A DNA stretch of 64,000 bases from Burkholderia pyrrocinia. Its GTDB lineage: Bacteria; Pseudomonadota; Gammaproteobacteria; Burkholderiales; Burkholderiaceae. Positions within the stretch are counted from its first letter, which is position 1; each line of letters opens with the position of its first letter. The stretch spans positions 310,001 to 374,000 of the forward strand of contig NZ_CP094460.1 of NCBI RefSeq assembly GCF_022809715.1, given 5' to 3'. Positions 17,076 to 25,946 of the stretch are shown here, piece after piece. Both the position numbers and the translations under genes were made by a program. Under the pieces are notes generated by a model. It saw only the letters and a program-made list of their open reading frames with translations. It had not been told where the DNA came from and ran no database searches.

Positions 17076-17732
17076 GTGAATTTCGATTGGTCGGCGATCT
17101 GGGCGGCGTTGCCGGACCTGATGGACGGGGTCCGGTTGACGGTGTTCATCGCATTTTTCGGGCTGGTGGGCGGTTTCATCGTCGGGATGATCGCGGGCAT
17201 GTTCCGCGCATACGGACCGAAGGCGATGAACGTGCTCGCACAGGTCTACATTGAATTGATTCGCGGCACGCCGATCGTCGTGCAGGTGATGTTCCTGTAT
17301 TTCGCGCTGCCGTTGCTCGCGCACATCCGCATCGACGGCCTGACGGCCGCGATCATCGCGATCACGGTGAACTCCGGTGCGTATCTCGCCGAAGTGGTGC
17401 GCGGCGCGCTGCTGTCGATCCCGAAGGGGCTGACGGAAGCGGGGCTCGCGATGGGCTTGTCGATGCCGCGCGTGCTGCTGAAGGTGGTCGGGCCGCTGGC
17501 GTTCCGGCGGCTGATTCCGCCGCTCGGCAACCAGTGCATCGTGAGCCTGAAGGACACGTCGCTGTTCATCGTGATCGGCGTCGGCGAACTGACGCGCAAG
17601 GGCCAGGAAATCATCGCGGGCAACTTCCAGGCGGTCGAGATCTGGAGCGCGGTGGCTGTCATCTACCTGCTGCTGACCGGCGCGATGACGCTGACGCTGC
17701 GGCTCGTCGAAAAGCGGATGAGGATCCTATGA
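17076..17732 (+). CDS. glnP: Glutamine ABC transporter, inner-membrane permease
   Basis: 218 residues, about five membrane helices, with the EAA-type loop near [20 protein letters not shown] that contacts the ATPase. The segment [17 protein letters not shown] is a hallmark of polar amino-acid permeases. It forms the membrane channel with GlnH and GlnQ. Its stop overlaps the glnQ start by four bases, indicating translational coupling. Confidence 0.95.
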   Translation: MNFDWSAIWAALPDLMDGVRLTVFIAFFGLVGGFIVGMIAGMFRAYGPKAMNVLAQVYIELIRGTPIVVQVMFLYFALPLLAHIRIDGLTAAIIAITVNSGAYLAEVVRGALLSIPKGLTEAGLAMGLSMPRVLLKVVGPLAFRRLIPPLGNQCIVSLKDTSLFIVIGVGELTRKGQEIIAGNFQAVEIWSAVAVIYLLLTGAMTLTLRLVEKRMRIL

Positions 17733-18457
17733 GCATGATCGAATTCCAGAACGTGTCGAAGAGCTTCGGCCACGTACCGGTGCTGAAGCACATCGACCTG
17801 AAGATCGACGCGGGCGAAGTGGTTGTCGTGATCGGTCCGTCGGGGTCGGGCAAATCGACGATGCTGCGCTGTGTCAACGCGCTCGAGAAAATCACCGGCG
17901 GCGAACTGCTCGTCGACGGCCAGAGCGTGCGCGGCAACGCGACGACGATCCGCAACATCCGGCTCGAAGCCGGCATGGTGTTCCAGCAGTTCAACCTGTT
18001 TCCGCAAATGACCGCGCTCGAGAACGTGATGTTCGGGCCGACCCAGGTGCGCGGCGCATCGCGCGCCGAAGCACGCGACCAGGCGATGGCGCTGCTCGAC
18101 AAGGTCGACCTCGAATCGCGCGCGAATCATTACCCGTCGGAGCTGTCGGGCGGCCAGCAGCAGCGCGTCGCGATCGCGCGCGCGCTCGCGATCCGGCCGC
18201 GGCTGATGCTGTTCGACGAGCCGACGTCGGCGCTCGATCCGGAATTGCGCCACGAAGTGCTGAAAGTGATGCAGGATCTTGCTACCGAAGGGATGACGAT
18301 GATCGTCGTCACGCACGAGATCGGCTTCGCGAAGCGGGTCGGCACGCGCCTGCTGTTCATGGATCAGGGCGGCATCGCCGAGGACGGCCATCCGGTCGAC
18401 CTGATCGACCGGCCGCCGACGCCGCGCCTGAAGGAGTTCCTGAAACACGTGTCCTGA
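17729..18457 (+). CDS. glnQ: Glutamine ABC transporter, ATP-binding subunit
   Basis: 242 residues. Walker [10 protein letters not shown] at 36-44, Q-loop [12 protein letters not shown], signature LSGGQQQR, Walker [15 protein letters not shown] and the switch His in VVTHEIGF are all present. It powers glutamine uptake through GlnP. The ATG at 17729 overlaps the glnP stop. The next gene follows after 20 bases. Confidence 0.96.
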   Translation: MSMIEFQNVSKSFGHVPVLKHIDLKIDAGEVVVVIGPSGSGKSTMLRCVNALEKITGGELLVDGQSVRGNATTIRNIRLEAGMVFQQFNLFPQMTALENVMFGPTQVRGASRAEARDQAMALLDKVDLESRANHYPSELSGGQQQRVAIARALAIRPRLMLFDEPTSALDPELRHEVLKVMQDLATEGMTMIVVTHEIGFAKRVGTRLLFMDQGGIAEDGHPVDLIDRPPTPRLKEFLKHVS

Positions 18458-18477
18458 CCGAAACCGAAACATTCGAC

Positions 18478-19527
18478 ATGCCGCTTTCCCTTACCCCCGT
18501 CATCGCCGGCGCGCCGTTCGACATCGGCGTGCGCCTCGGCGAGCTCGCTCGTCCCGTGTTCGATGCGTACATGCAGCAGAGCAGCGCGTGGCAGGCCGTG
18601 CGCCGCTGGCGCGGCCATCCGTTCGTCGATGCGCTGCGGCAGGCCGCGCTGGCCGCGTACCCCGATCTCGTCGCGGAACTGGACGGGATCGCGGCGGGCA
18701 TCGGCTGGCCGGCCGAGGACATCTTCCTGTGGAACTGCCGCGGTGAGCTGATCCACAACGCGCCGGACGGTTGCACGACGCTCGCCGCGCGCGGCGCGGA
18801 CGGCACCCGCTGGATCGCGCACAATGAGGACGGCGACCCGTTCCTGCGCGAGCGCTGCCTGCTCGTCGACGTGCAGCCGGCAGGCAAGCCGGGCTTCATC
18901 AGTTTCTACTACCCCGGTTCGCTGCCGGGCCATACGTTTGCCGTGAACCGCGCGGGCATCGCGCAGGCGATCAACAATCTGCGGATTCGCACGCCGGCAC
19001 CAGGCGTGCCGCGGATGATCCTCGCACGCGCCGTGCTCGACGCGACGTCGCTCGACGCGGCGGCCGACGTACTGCGCTTGCATGCACGCGCGAGCGGCTT
19101 TCATCACACGCTCGGCGCGACCGGCGATGCGCGGCTGCTGAGCATCGAAGCGAGCGCCGCGCGCTGTTCGGTGATCGATGTCGCGCGGCTCGCGGGTCAT
19201 GCGAACCATCTCGTGCATCCCGGTTGCGAAGCGGAAGCACAGATCGTCACGCAATCGTCGGCCGACCGCCAGCGGCGCGTCGATGCGCTGACGCCCGGTA
19301 TCGACGCGATCGACGAAGCCGCGCTGCTGCGCGTGCTCGGCGATCGCGCGCCGGAAGGGCTGCCGATCTACCGCGACGACCCGGCCGACCCCGACGACGA
19401 GAACACGCTCGCGACCGCGGTGTTCGCGATCGGCGCGGCGGCGATCGATTTCACCATTCACCAGCACGGCACGCAGCGCTTCGCGACGCGCATCGTGCCG
19501 TCCGGGCGCGCGCACGGCGCGTCCTGA
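18478..19527 (+). CDS. C45-family Ntn hydrolase (acyltransferase/amidohydrolase-like)
   Basis: 349 residues. The active-site region (DGCTTLAARG, then WIAHNEDGD) matches the C45 peptidase family, relatives of isopenicillin N acyltransferase, in which a Cys exposed by self-cleavage is the nucleophile; here that would be Cys99 after Gly98. These enzymes hydrolyse or transfer acyl groups on amides. The gene lies 20 bases after glnQ and 15 bases before an aminotransferase gene, so an amide or acylated amino compound imported by the cell is a plausible substrate (inference). No signal peptide. Confidence 0.87.
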   Translation: MPLSLTPVIAGAPFDIGVRLGELARPVFDAYMQQSSAWQAVRRWRGHPFVDALRQAALAAYPDLVAELDGIAAGIGWPAEDIFLWNCRGELIHNAPDGCTTLAARGADGTRWIAHNEDGDPFLRERCLLVDVQPAGKPGFISFYYPGSLPGHTFAVNRAGIAQAINNLRIRTPAPGVPRMILARAVLDATSLDAAADVLRLHARASGFHHTLGATGDARLLSIEASAARCSVIDVARLAGHANHLVHPGCEAEAQIVTQSSADRQRRVDALTPGIDAIDEAALLRVLGDRAPEGLPIYRDDPADPDDENTLATAVFAIGAAAIDFTIHQHGTQRFATRIVPSGRAHGAS

Positions 19528-19542
19528 TCCATGAGGCAACGC

Positions 19543-20877
19543 ATGACGACCGTTTTCCATCGCGCTCCGCGCGCGACCTTGCCCGTTGCCGTCGCAGGCG
19601 ACGGCATCGAGATCATCGATTCGACCGGCAAACGCTATATCGACGCATGCGGCGGCGCAGCCGTCTCGTGTCTCGGCCACAGCAACCAGCGCGTGATCGA
19701 CGCGATCAAGCGGCAGGTGCAGCAACTGCCGTACGCGCATACGTCGTTCTTCACGACCGACGTGGCCGAGGAACTGGCCGACCGGCTCGTCGACGGCGCG
19801 CCGGCCGGCCTCGAACACGTGTATTTCGTATCGGGCGGCTCCGAGGCGATCGAGGCCGCGCTGAAGCTCGCGCGGCAGTATTTCGTCGAGAAGGGCGAGC
19901 CGCAGCGCCGCCATTTCATCGCGCGGCGCCAGAGCTATCACGGCAACACGCTCGGCGCGCTCGCGATCGGCGGCAACGCGTGGCGGCGCGAGCCGTTCCT
20001 GCCGCTGCTGATCGAAGCGCATCACGTGAGCCCGTGTTATGCGTATCGCGACCAGCAGGCGGGAGAAAGCGACGAAGCGTATGCGCAGCGCCTGGCGGAC
20101 GAGCTCGAGCAGAAGATCGTCGAACTCGGCGCGGAAAACGTCGCGGCGTTCGTTGCGGAAACGGTGGTGGGCGCAACGGCCGGCGCGGTGCCGCCGGTGC
20201 GCACGTACCTGAAGAAGATTCGTGCGGTGTGCGACAAGTATGGTGTACTGCTGATTCTCGACGAGATCATGTCGGGGATGGGGCGCACGGGCTACCTGTA
20301 CGCGTGTGATGAAGACGGCGTCGCGCCCGACCTGCTGACGATCGCGAAAGGGCTCGGCGCGGGCTACCAGCCGATCGGCGCGACGCTCGTCAGCGACCGC
20401 ATCTACCGGACGATCGTCGACGGATCGGGCTTCTTCCAGCACGGCCATACGTATCTCGGCCATGCGACCGCGTGCGCGGCCGCGCTCGAAGTGCAGCGCG
20501 TGATCGCCGAAGAAAAACTGCTCGACAACGTGAAGGCGCGCGGCGAGCAGTTGCGCGCGTCGCTGCGCGAGCACTACGGTGCGCACCCGCATGTCGGCGA
20601 CGTGCGCGGCCGCGGGCTGTTCGTCGGCGTCGAGCTCGTGCGCGATCGCGACAGCAAGGCGACGTTCGATCCCGCGCTGAAGCTGCACGCGGCGGTCAAG
20701 CGCGAAGCGATGCAGCGCGGTTTGATGGTGTATCCGATGGGCGGGACGATCGACGGCGTCCACGGCGATCACATCCTGATCGCGCCGCCGTTCATCTGCA
20801 CCGCGCAGCAGATCGATACGATCGTCGAGCGGCTGTCGGGCGCGATCGACGCGGCGCTCGCCGCGGCCGGCGCGTGA
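19543..20877 (+). CDS. Class III PLP-dependent aminotransferase
   Basis: 444 residues from ATG 19543, which has TGAGG 7 bases upstream; an in-frame ATG at 19531 lacks a site. Fold-type I aminotransferase of the omega-amino-acid group: VYFVSGGSEAIEAALKLAR binds the PLP phosphate, ILDEIMSGMGRTG carries the ring-stacking Asp, and Lys269 (TIAKGLGAG) forms the Schiff base. Such enzymes move an amino group from a diamine, omega-amino acid or similar to pyruvate or 2-oxoglutarate. The substrate is not set by sequence. Context (GlnHPQ, C45 hydrolase) suggests amine release after amide cleavage. Confidence 0.94.
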   Translation: MTTVFHRAPRATLPVAVAGDGIEIIDSTGKRYIDACGGAAVSCLGHSNQRVIDAIKRQVQQLPYAHTSFFTTDVAEELADRLVDGAPAGLEHVYFVSGGSEAIEAALKLARQYFVEKGEPQRRHFIARRQSYHGNTLGALAIGGNAWRREPFLPLLIEAHHVSPCYAYRDQQAGESDEAYAQRLADELEQKIVELGAENVAAFVAETVVGATAGAVPPVRTYLKKIRAVCDKYGVLLILDEIMSGMGRTGYLYACDEDGVAPDLLTIAKGLGAGYQPIGATLVSDRIYRTIVDGSGFFQHGHTYLGHATACAAALEVQRVIAEEKLLDNVKARGEQLRASLREHYGAHPHVGDVRGRGLFVGVELVRDRDSKATFDPALKLHAAVKREAMQRGLMVYPMGGTIDGVHGDHILIAPPFICTAQQIDTIVERLSGAIDAALAAAGA

Positions 20878-20913
20878 CGGCATCGATGCACTGAACCTCA
20901 CCGGATCATCACC

Positions 20914-21468
20914 ATGACAGACAGACTGCCACCGTTCGATCCCGCGTCGGCCTCCGACGCGCAGAAGGCCGTGCTGGCCGACATACTCAGCGGCCCGCGC
21001 GGCAACCTGAACGGGCCGTTTCTCGGCTGGATCGCGAGCCCCGAGTTGGCCCAGCACGCGCAGAAGCTCGGTGCGTTCTGCCGCTATCGCACGGGCCTGC
21101 CGCTGCGGCTGTCGGAGCTCGCGATTCTCGTGACGGCCGCGCGCTGGCGCTCGCAGGCCGAGTGGCACATCCACCATCCGATCGCACTCGACGCGGGCGT
21201 ACCGGCCGCGACCGCAGACGCGATCCGGCGCGGCGTCGAACCTGCATTCGAGTCGGACGACGATGCGCTGATCCATGCGTTCGCGAGCGAGCTGTACGAC
21301 ACGCGGCGCGTCAGCGACGCGACGTTCGCGCGCGCGGAAGCGCGTTTCGGTCACGAAACCGTCGTGAATCTCGTTGCGCTGCTCGGCTATTACGCGCTCG
21401 TCGCGATGACGCTGAACACGTTCGGCATGCGCGCGGACGGGCAAACCGATTTGCCGTTTCCGGAGTAA
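20914..21468 (+). CDS. Carboxymuconolactone decarboxylase (CMD) family protein
   Basis: 184 residues of an all-helical CMD fold. The pattern LRLSELAILVTAARWRSQAEWHIH carries the Glu and His positions seen in this family, but there is no CxxC pair, so it is not an AhpD-like peroxidase. NLVALLGYYALVAMTLNTFGM is the usual C-terminal helix pair. Related genes often accompany catabolic operons with unclear chemistry. It follows the aminotransferase by 36 bases and is probably the last gene of the unit. Confidence 0.88.
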   Translation: MTDRLPPFDPASASDAQKAVLADILSGPRGNLNGPFLGWIASPELAQHAQKLGAFCRYRTGLPLRLSELAILVTAARWRSQAEWHIHHPIALDAGVPAATADAIRRGVEPAFESDDDALIHAFASELYDTRRVSDATFARAEARFGHETVVNLVALLGYYALVAMTLNTFGMRADGQTDLPFPE

Positions 21469-21631
21469 TCGCCGTGCAAGCGGCCGTGTATTGATCGTGC
21501 CGGAACGGCGGCCGCGATACGTCTGACGATCGCGCCGCCGGCATCAATGCAACCAAATGTATTCATGCGGGATCAACGGCCGGTGGCCGCGTATCATGGC
21601 TTGTTCACGTCGATATGATCGGTGAGCAAGC

Positions 21632-22444
21632 ATGACGAGTACCCGCAAGACCTTGATGATCGCCGGAGGGCTCCTGGTAGCCGCAGCCGGCACTGCATAC
21701 GTGATGCTCCTGCGCGCGGACCACCGTGCGATCGAAGACGCCGGCATCGGCGATTCGTCCGCGCCGGTTGCTGCGGCGCCCGCGAACAACGATCACGCGG
21801 TGCAGGGCGCCATCGCGCCGCCGGCACCGGCTGCCGCGACGGCAGCCCATGCCGATACGGCACCGAAACAGGCGGCTGTCCCGCCGCCTCCCGCCGCAAC
21901 GGTGACCGCACCGGCGCCTGCACCGGCAGCACCCGCGCGCGTCAGCGCCGCACCTGCATCTGTCCCCGCCGTTCCGGTTGTCAGCGAGAAAGCGCAGCCG
22001 GTGACGAAACCGAGCGCGCCGCCGCCGAAGGTCAACGTCGTGACGGTCGATGCGCAGGATTCGACCCCGCCGGCCGCACAGCAGGCGCAACCGGTTCAGC
22101 CGGCTGCCCCGGCGCAGGTCACGCAGCGCGCGCCGCGCAAGCGCGACGGCCTCGAACGCCACGCGGCCGCGGCACCTGCCGCAACAAAATCCGCAACGAA
22201 ATCCGAAACGCCGGAGACGGCCGAGCTCGTCAGGGAGTCGGCGAAGCTCGATCCGTCATTGCCGCCGCCGCCGATGTCGTCGATGTCGACGTCGTCGAGT
22301 TCCGGTTCGTATCGGCAGGGCGGTTCGTCGTCGGGCGCGAATCCGGTTGCCGCCGCGATGACCGAGCAACTGGTCAGGCAGTCGAGCAGTTTGAAGTCGA
22401 CGACGCCAGTGCCGGCGAACGGCGATTCAACCTCGACCAAGTAA
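21632..22444 (+). CDS. Membrane-anchored Ala/Pro-rich protein of unknown function
   Basis: 270 residues. A single N-terminal hydrophobic helix (TLMIAGGLLVAAAGTAYVML) anchors the protein, and nearly all the rest is low-complexity Ala/Pro/Val, followed by a Ser-rich tail (SSMSTSSSSGSYRQGGSSSG). This is the composition of periplasm-spanning linkers such as TonB or envelope spacer proteins, but no C-terminal TonB domain is present. No enzymatic domain. The ATG at 21632 and codon use support a real gene. Stands alone between the CMD gene and convergent ahpF. Confidence 0.7.
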   Translation: MTSTRKTLMIAGGLLVAAAGTAYVMLLRADHRAIEDAGIGDSSAPVAAAPANNDHAVQGAIAPPAPAAATAAHADTAPKQAAVPPPPAATVTAPAPAPAAPARVSAAPASVPAVPVVSEKAQPVTKPSAPPPKVNVVTVDAQDSTPPAAQQAQPVQPAAPAQVTQRAPRKRDGLERHAAAAPAATKSATKSETPETAELVRESAKLDPSLPPPPMSSMSTSSSSGSYRQGGSSSGANPVAAAMTEQLVRQSSSLKSTTPVPANGDSTSTK

Positions 22445-22463
22445 CCACGCGCTCGGCTTCCGA

Positions 22464-22501
22464 ATAAAAAGGACCCCGCATGCCGACCAAGGCATGCGGG
22501 G
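22464..22501 (-). terminator. Intrinsic terminator of ahpF
   Basis: Perfect 11-base stem (CCCCGCATGCC / GGCATGCGGGG, arms 22474-22484 and 22491-22501) with a six-base loop. On the minus strand it is followed by TCCTTTTTATT, 41 bases after the ahpF stop. It may also end the convergent gene at 21632. Confidence 0.9.
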
Positions 22502-22541
22502 CCAAGAGAGACAAACCGTTGCGACGATGCGCTGACGCGCG

Positions 22542-24140
22542 TTAAGCAGCGACCGCTTCTTCGGCCCGCGGCTGAGCGGCTGCCGCCGGCGTCACGTCCT
22601 GCCGGATCAGGTGGTCGAACGCGCCGAGCGATGCCTTCGCGCCTTCGCCGACCGCGATCACGATCTGCTTGAACGGCACCGTCGTCACGTCGCCGGCCGC
22701 GAACACGCCCGGCACCGACGTCGCGCCGCGCGCATCGACGACGATCTCGCCGTGCTTCGACAGTTCGACCGTGCCTTTCAGCCATTCGGTGTTCGGCACG
22801 AGGCCGATCTGCACGAACACGCCTTCGAGATCGATGCGCTGCGTTTCGCCCGAGCGCAGATCCTTGTAGACGAGCCCGTTCAGCTTGCTGCCGTCGCCGG
22901 TCAGCTCGGTCGTCTGCGCCTGCGTGACGATCGTCACGTTCGGCAGGCTGCGCAGCTTGCGCTGCAGCACTTCGTCCGCGCGCAGTTGCGCGCCGTACTC
23001 GATCAGCGTGACTTCCTTCACGATGCCGGCGAGGTCGATCGCGGCTTCGACGCCCGAGTTGCCGCCGCCGACCACCGCGACGCGCTTGCCCTTGAACAGC
23101 GGGCCGTCGCAGTGCGGGCAGTACGCAACACCGCGATTGCGGTATTCGCGCTCGCCCGGCACGTTGATTTCGCGCCAGCGCGCGCCGGTGGCGAGAACGA
23201 TCGTCTTCGCCTTCAGCACCGCGCCGTTCGCGAGGCGGATCTGGTGCACGTCGCCCGGGATCAGCGCGTCGGCGCGCTGCACGTCCATGATGTCGACGTC
23301 GTATTGCTTCACGTGCTGCTCGAGCGCGGTCGCGAACTTGGGCCCTTCGGTTTCCTGCACCGACACGAAGTTCTCGATCGCCATCGTGTCGAGCACCTGG
23401 CCGCCGAAACGCTCTGCGACGACGCCCGTCGCGATGCCCTTGCGCGCCGAGTAGATGGCCGCGGCCGCGCCTGCCGGGCCGCCGCCGACGATCAGCGTAT
23501 CGAACACCGGCTTGTTTTCGAGCGACTTCGCGGCACGCTCGCTCGCACCCGTATCGAGCTTCGCGAGGATTTCCTTCACGCTGCTGCGGCCCTGGCCGAA
23601 CGATGCGCCGTTCAGGAACATCGTCGGCACGGCCATGATCTGGCGCGACTCGACTTCATTCTGGAACAGCGCGCCGTCGATCGCGACGTGGCGGATGCGC
23701 GGGTTGATCAGCGACATCACGTTCAGCGCCTGCACGACTTCCGGGCAGTTCTGGCACGACAGCGAGAAATACGTCTCGAACGCGTAGTCGCCGTCGAGCG
23801 CGCGGATCTGTTCGATCACGTCGTCGTCGAGCTTGATCGGGTGGCCGCCGGTCTGCAGCAGCGCGAGCACGAGCGACGTGAATTCATGGCCCATCGGGAT
23901 GCCGGCGAAGCGGATGCCGGCCGGCTTGCCGGGCTCGCCGATCGAGAACGACGGCTTGCGCTCGGCGTCGTCGCGGCGTTCGGCTACGGTCACGCGATCC
24001 GTCAGCGACGCAATCTCGTTCAGCAGCGCCAGCAGTTCCTGCGATTTCGCGCTGTCGTCGAGCGAGGCGACGAGTTCGATCGGGCGCGTGATTTTTTCGA
24101 GGTACGCTTTCAGTTGGTTCTTGAGATTGGCGTCGAGCAT
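22542..24140 (-). CDS. ahpF: Alkyl hydroperoxide reductase subunit F
   Basis: 532 residues, normal length. An N-terminal double thioredoxin-like domain carries Cys129-x2-Cys132 (SCQNCP), followed by a thioredoxin-reductase-like flavoprotein with FAD motif [12 protein letters not shown], redox pair Cys341-x2-Cys344 (YCPHCD) and the NADH site [12 protein letters not shown]. It passes electrons from NADH to AhpC, which reduces peroxides. Lies 119 bases after ahpC, separated by a hairpin that may lower its expression relative to ahpC. Confidence 0.97.
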   Translation of the reverse strand: MLDANLKNQLKAYLEKITRPIELVASLDDSAKSQELLALLNEIASLTDRVTVAERRDDAERKPSFSIGEPGKPAGIRFAGIPMGHEFTSLVLALLQTGGHPIKLDDDVIEQIRALDGDYAFETYFSLSCQNCPEVVQALNVMSLINPRIRHVAIDGALFQNEVESRQIMAVPTMFLNGASFGQGRSSVKEILAKLDTGASERAAKSLENKPVFDTLIVGGGPAGAAAAIYSARKGIATGVVAERFGGQVLDTMAIENFVSVQETEGPKFATALEQHVKQYDVDIMDVQRADALIPGDVHQIRLANGAVLKAKTIVLATGARWREINVPGEREYRNRGVAYCPHCDGPLFKGKRVAVVGGGNSGVEAAIDLAGIVKEVTLIEYGAQLRADEVLQRKLRSLPNVTIVTQAQTTELTGDGSKLNGLVYKDLRSGETQRIDLEGVFVQIGLVPNTEWLKGTVELSKHGEIVVDARGATSVPGVFAAGDVTTVPFKQIVIAVGEGAKASLGAFDHLIRQDVTPAAAAQPRAEEAVAA

Positions 24141-24227
24141 GGCGTTTCGGATTCCGTATTAATGATTATGGTCGGGCACGTCGTGCCGGAGGAGGGCGCG
24201 GGCCGCGCGATGCGGCGGCCCGCCGTC

Positions 24228-24249
24228 GCGCGCCTCGTGCGAGGCGCGC
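24228..24249 (-). other. ahpC-ahpF intercistronic hairpin
   Basis: Nine-base perfect stem (GCGCGCCTC / GAGGCGCGC) with a four-base loop, starting 11 bases after the ahpC stop. No T-run follows, so it is more likely a partial terminator or an mRNA-stabilising structure than a full stop. Confidence 0.55.
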
Positions 24250-24259
24250 GGCGCGATCG

Positions 24260-24823
24260 TCAGATCTTGCCGATCAGGTCGAGCGACGGGGTCAGCGTTT
24301 CCGCACCCGGCGTCCACTTGGCCGGGCACACTTCACCCGGGTGCGCCGCGATGTATTGCGCAGCCTGCACCTTGCGCAGCAGTTCGCCTGCGTCGCGGCC
24401 GATGCCGTTGTCGTGGATTTCGCACAGCTTGATCTCGCCTTCCGGGTTGATCACGAACGTGCCGCGCAGCGCCATCCCTTCTTCCTCGATCAGCACGTCG
24501 AAGTTGCGCGACAGCGTGAGCGTCGGGTCGCCGATCATCGGGTACTTGATCTTGCCGATCGTGTCCGACGTGTCGTGCCATGCCTTGTGCGTGAAGTGCG
24601 TGTCGGTCGACACGCCGTAGATTTCGACACCCAGCTTCTGGAATTCCGCGTAGCGGTCGGCGAGGTCGCCCAGCTCGGTCGGGCAGACGAACGTGAAGTC
24701 GGCCGGGTAGAACACGACGACGGACCACTTGCCCTTGAAGTTCTCTTCGGAGACGGGCACGAACTCGCCGTTGTGGTATGCGGTTGCCTTGAACGGCTTG
24801 ATTTGGGTGTTGATGATCGGCAT
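24260..24823 (-). CDS. ahpC: Alkyl hydroperoxide reductase subunit C (typical 2-Cys peroxiredoxin)
   Basis: 187 residues, the standard AhpC length. Peroxidatic Cys47 lies in [12 protein letters not shown] and resolving Cys166 in GEVCPAKW. It reduces hydrogen peroxide, organic peroxides and peroxynitrite in the cytosol and is recycled by AhpF encoded downstream. A sigma-70-like promoter is visible about 45 bases upstream. OxyR control is usual for this operon, but I did not identify a site. Confidence 0.97.
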   Translation of the reverse strand: MPIINTQIKPFKATAYHNGEFVPVSEENFKGKWSVVVFYPADFTFVCPTELGDLADRYAEFQKLGVEIYGVSTDTHFTHKAWHDTSDTIGKIKYPMIGDPTLTLSRNFDVLIEEEGMALRGTFVINPEGEIKLCEIHDNGIGRDAGELLRKVQAAQYIAAHPGEVCPAKWTPGAETLTPSLDLIGKI

Positions 24824-24864
24824 GTGGTGGTTTCCTTTGCGTCAGTGGTGAGTGGAGTGTTGCC

Positions 24865-24893
24865 AGTATCCGGGTTCACCCTGACTTTGTGAA
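24865..24893 (-). promoter_or_regulatory. Predicted ahpC promoter
   Basis: On the minus strand, TTCACA (24888-24893, 5/6 match) and GATACT (24865-24870, 4/6) are 17 bases apart. Transcription would start about 35 bases before the ahpC ATG. The -35 box overlaps the first codon of the GNAT remnant on the other strand. Confidence 0.6.
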
Positions 24894-25212
24894 ATTGCTT
24901 GTTTCAATCCGGGGCATCGGGAATTTCTATCTGCTTCCGGCCCTTGATTGGGTGGGATGGCTGTTCGTCCAGTGGCTGTGGGTCGCGGAGCACGCGCGCG
25001 GCCAGGGATACGCGTCCGGCCTGCTCGTGCGCGCGGAACAGGTCGCGGCGGAACGAGGGTGCGCAGCCGCGTGGATCGACACCTTCAATCCCGATGCGAA
25101 GCGGCTCTATGAGCGATTCGGCTACGTCGTGTTCGGCGAGTTAGCCGATTTTCCGGCGGGGCACACGCGATACTTTTTGCAGAAGCGGTTCGGCTTGTCT
25201 ACGTCGAGTTGA
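24889..25212 (+). pseudogene. GNAT acetyltransferase remnant (N-terminal half missing)
   Basis: 107 codons. The C-terminal half of a GNAT N-acetyltransferase is intact, with the acetyl-CoA loop ARGQGYASGLL, then AAWIDTFNPDAKRLYERFGY and TRYFLQKRF. The first strands and helices of the fold, normally about 50 more residues, are absent: the frame begins at a GTG inside the ahpC promoter with a non-matching leader (MKLLVSIRGIGNFYLL). It was probably truncated when it was joined to the ahpC upstream region. No ribosome site. Unlikely to be active. Confidence 0.7.
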
Positions 25213-25242
25213 CGCATTTGCATTGCCGCCGCGCTTATCGGC

Positions 25243-25608
25243 TCAGATCTGATACGGCATTCGAACACCGGGTTCGGTGGGAGGGAAGTCTTTCGTGTTG
25301 CGCGACACGAGCAGCAGCCCGTTCACTTGCGCCGATGCCCAGACGATCGCGTCGGGCAGGCGTATGCGGCGTTCCTTGCGAATGATCACGGCACGATTCG
25401 CCACCGTGCTGTCGAGCGCGATGACATCGAATGACGAGAGCCATGCGCGAGTCGGCGCTTCGTTACGTGCGGACGTGCCGACCAGAACCTCCATCCACGA
25501 GATCGTGCTGATCGCACGATAGTCATAGCGGCCTAGCTCCGCGCGGGCGGATTCCACGCCACCCAGATAGTCGATCAGGATGTTGGTGTCGAAGAGAGCT
25601 TTTACCAT
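25243..25608 (-). CDS. vapC: VapC-type PIN-domain toxin ribonuclease
   Basis: 121 residues, single PIN domain. The acidic metal-binding residues are in place: Asp7 (FDTNIL), Glu40 (WMEVLVG), Asp86 (LPDAIVWASA), plus the Asn104/Asp107 region (SRNTKDF). Such toxins cut tRNA or other RNA when freed from the antitoxin. It overlaps the upstream antitoxin gene by 7 bases, so the two are translated together. Intact by length and motifs. Confidence 0.94.
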   Translation of the reverse strand: MVKALFDTNILIDYLGGVESARAELGRYDYRAISTISWMEVLVGTSARNEAPTRAWLSSFDVIALDSTVANRAVIIRKERRIRLPDAIVWASAQVNGLLLVSRNTKDFPPTEPGVRMPYQI

Positions 25609-25820
25609 TCCGAGCGCATTTCCTCCTGATACGCGAGCCCGTCGACCGTGCGATCTTTCCAGAGGCCGAATACGTCGTCGGCGAGCGGGCGCTTGTGCAG
25701 GGCAATGTAGGCATCAATCGCGTCGCGGATGATCGCGGCGCGGGGACGACGTTCAGTCTCGACGATGACGGCCAACTCGTCGAGCTGGCCATCCGACAGA
25801 TCAACCAGAATTCGGCTCAT
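25602..25820 (-). CDS. vapB: Ribbon-helix-helix (CopG-like) antitoxin of VapC
   Basis: 72 residues. The N-terminal strand SRILVDLSDGQLDEL followed by RAAIIRDAIDAYI is a ribbon-helix-helix DNA-binding fold, and the C-terminal tail (DVFGLWKDR ... YQEEMRSEW) should wrap the toxin. GGAGG lies 5 bases before the ATG. A 24-base perfect palindrome just upstream is the likely operator bound by the antitoxin dimer. Confidence 0.92.
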   Translation of the reverse strand: MSRILVDLSDGQLDELAVIVETERRPRAAIIRDAIDAYIALHKRPLADDVFGLWKDRTVDGLAYQEEMRSEW

Positions 25821-25831
25821 GACAGCCTCCG

Positions 25832-25875
25832 ATATATGATATGCATATCATATATACCAGATCGAGGGTATGCAA
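25832..25875 (-). promoter_or_regulatory. vapBC promoter and 24-base palindromic operator
   Basis: 25832-25855 is a perfect palindrome (ATATATGATATG and its complement). On the minus strand TTGCAT (25870-25875) and TATGAT (25847-25852) are 17 bases apart, and the -10 box lies inside the palindrome. Binding of VapB or VapBC would thus block the promoter. It begins only 12 bases upstream of the vapB ATG. Confidence 0.75.
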
Positions 25876-25946
25876 GACCCGGACTGGGTGCGGCGGGAGG
25901 CGCCTTCGCGTAAACCGTTGTCCGGCAAGCGACAGGGCGCCTTCGC

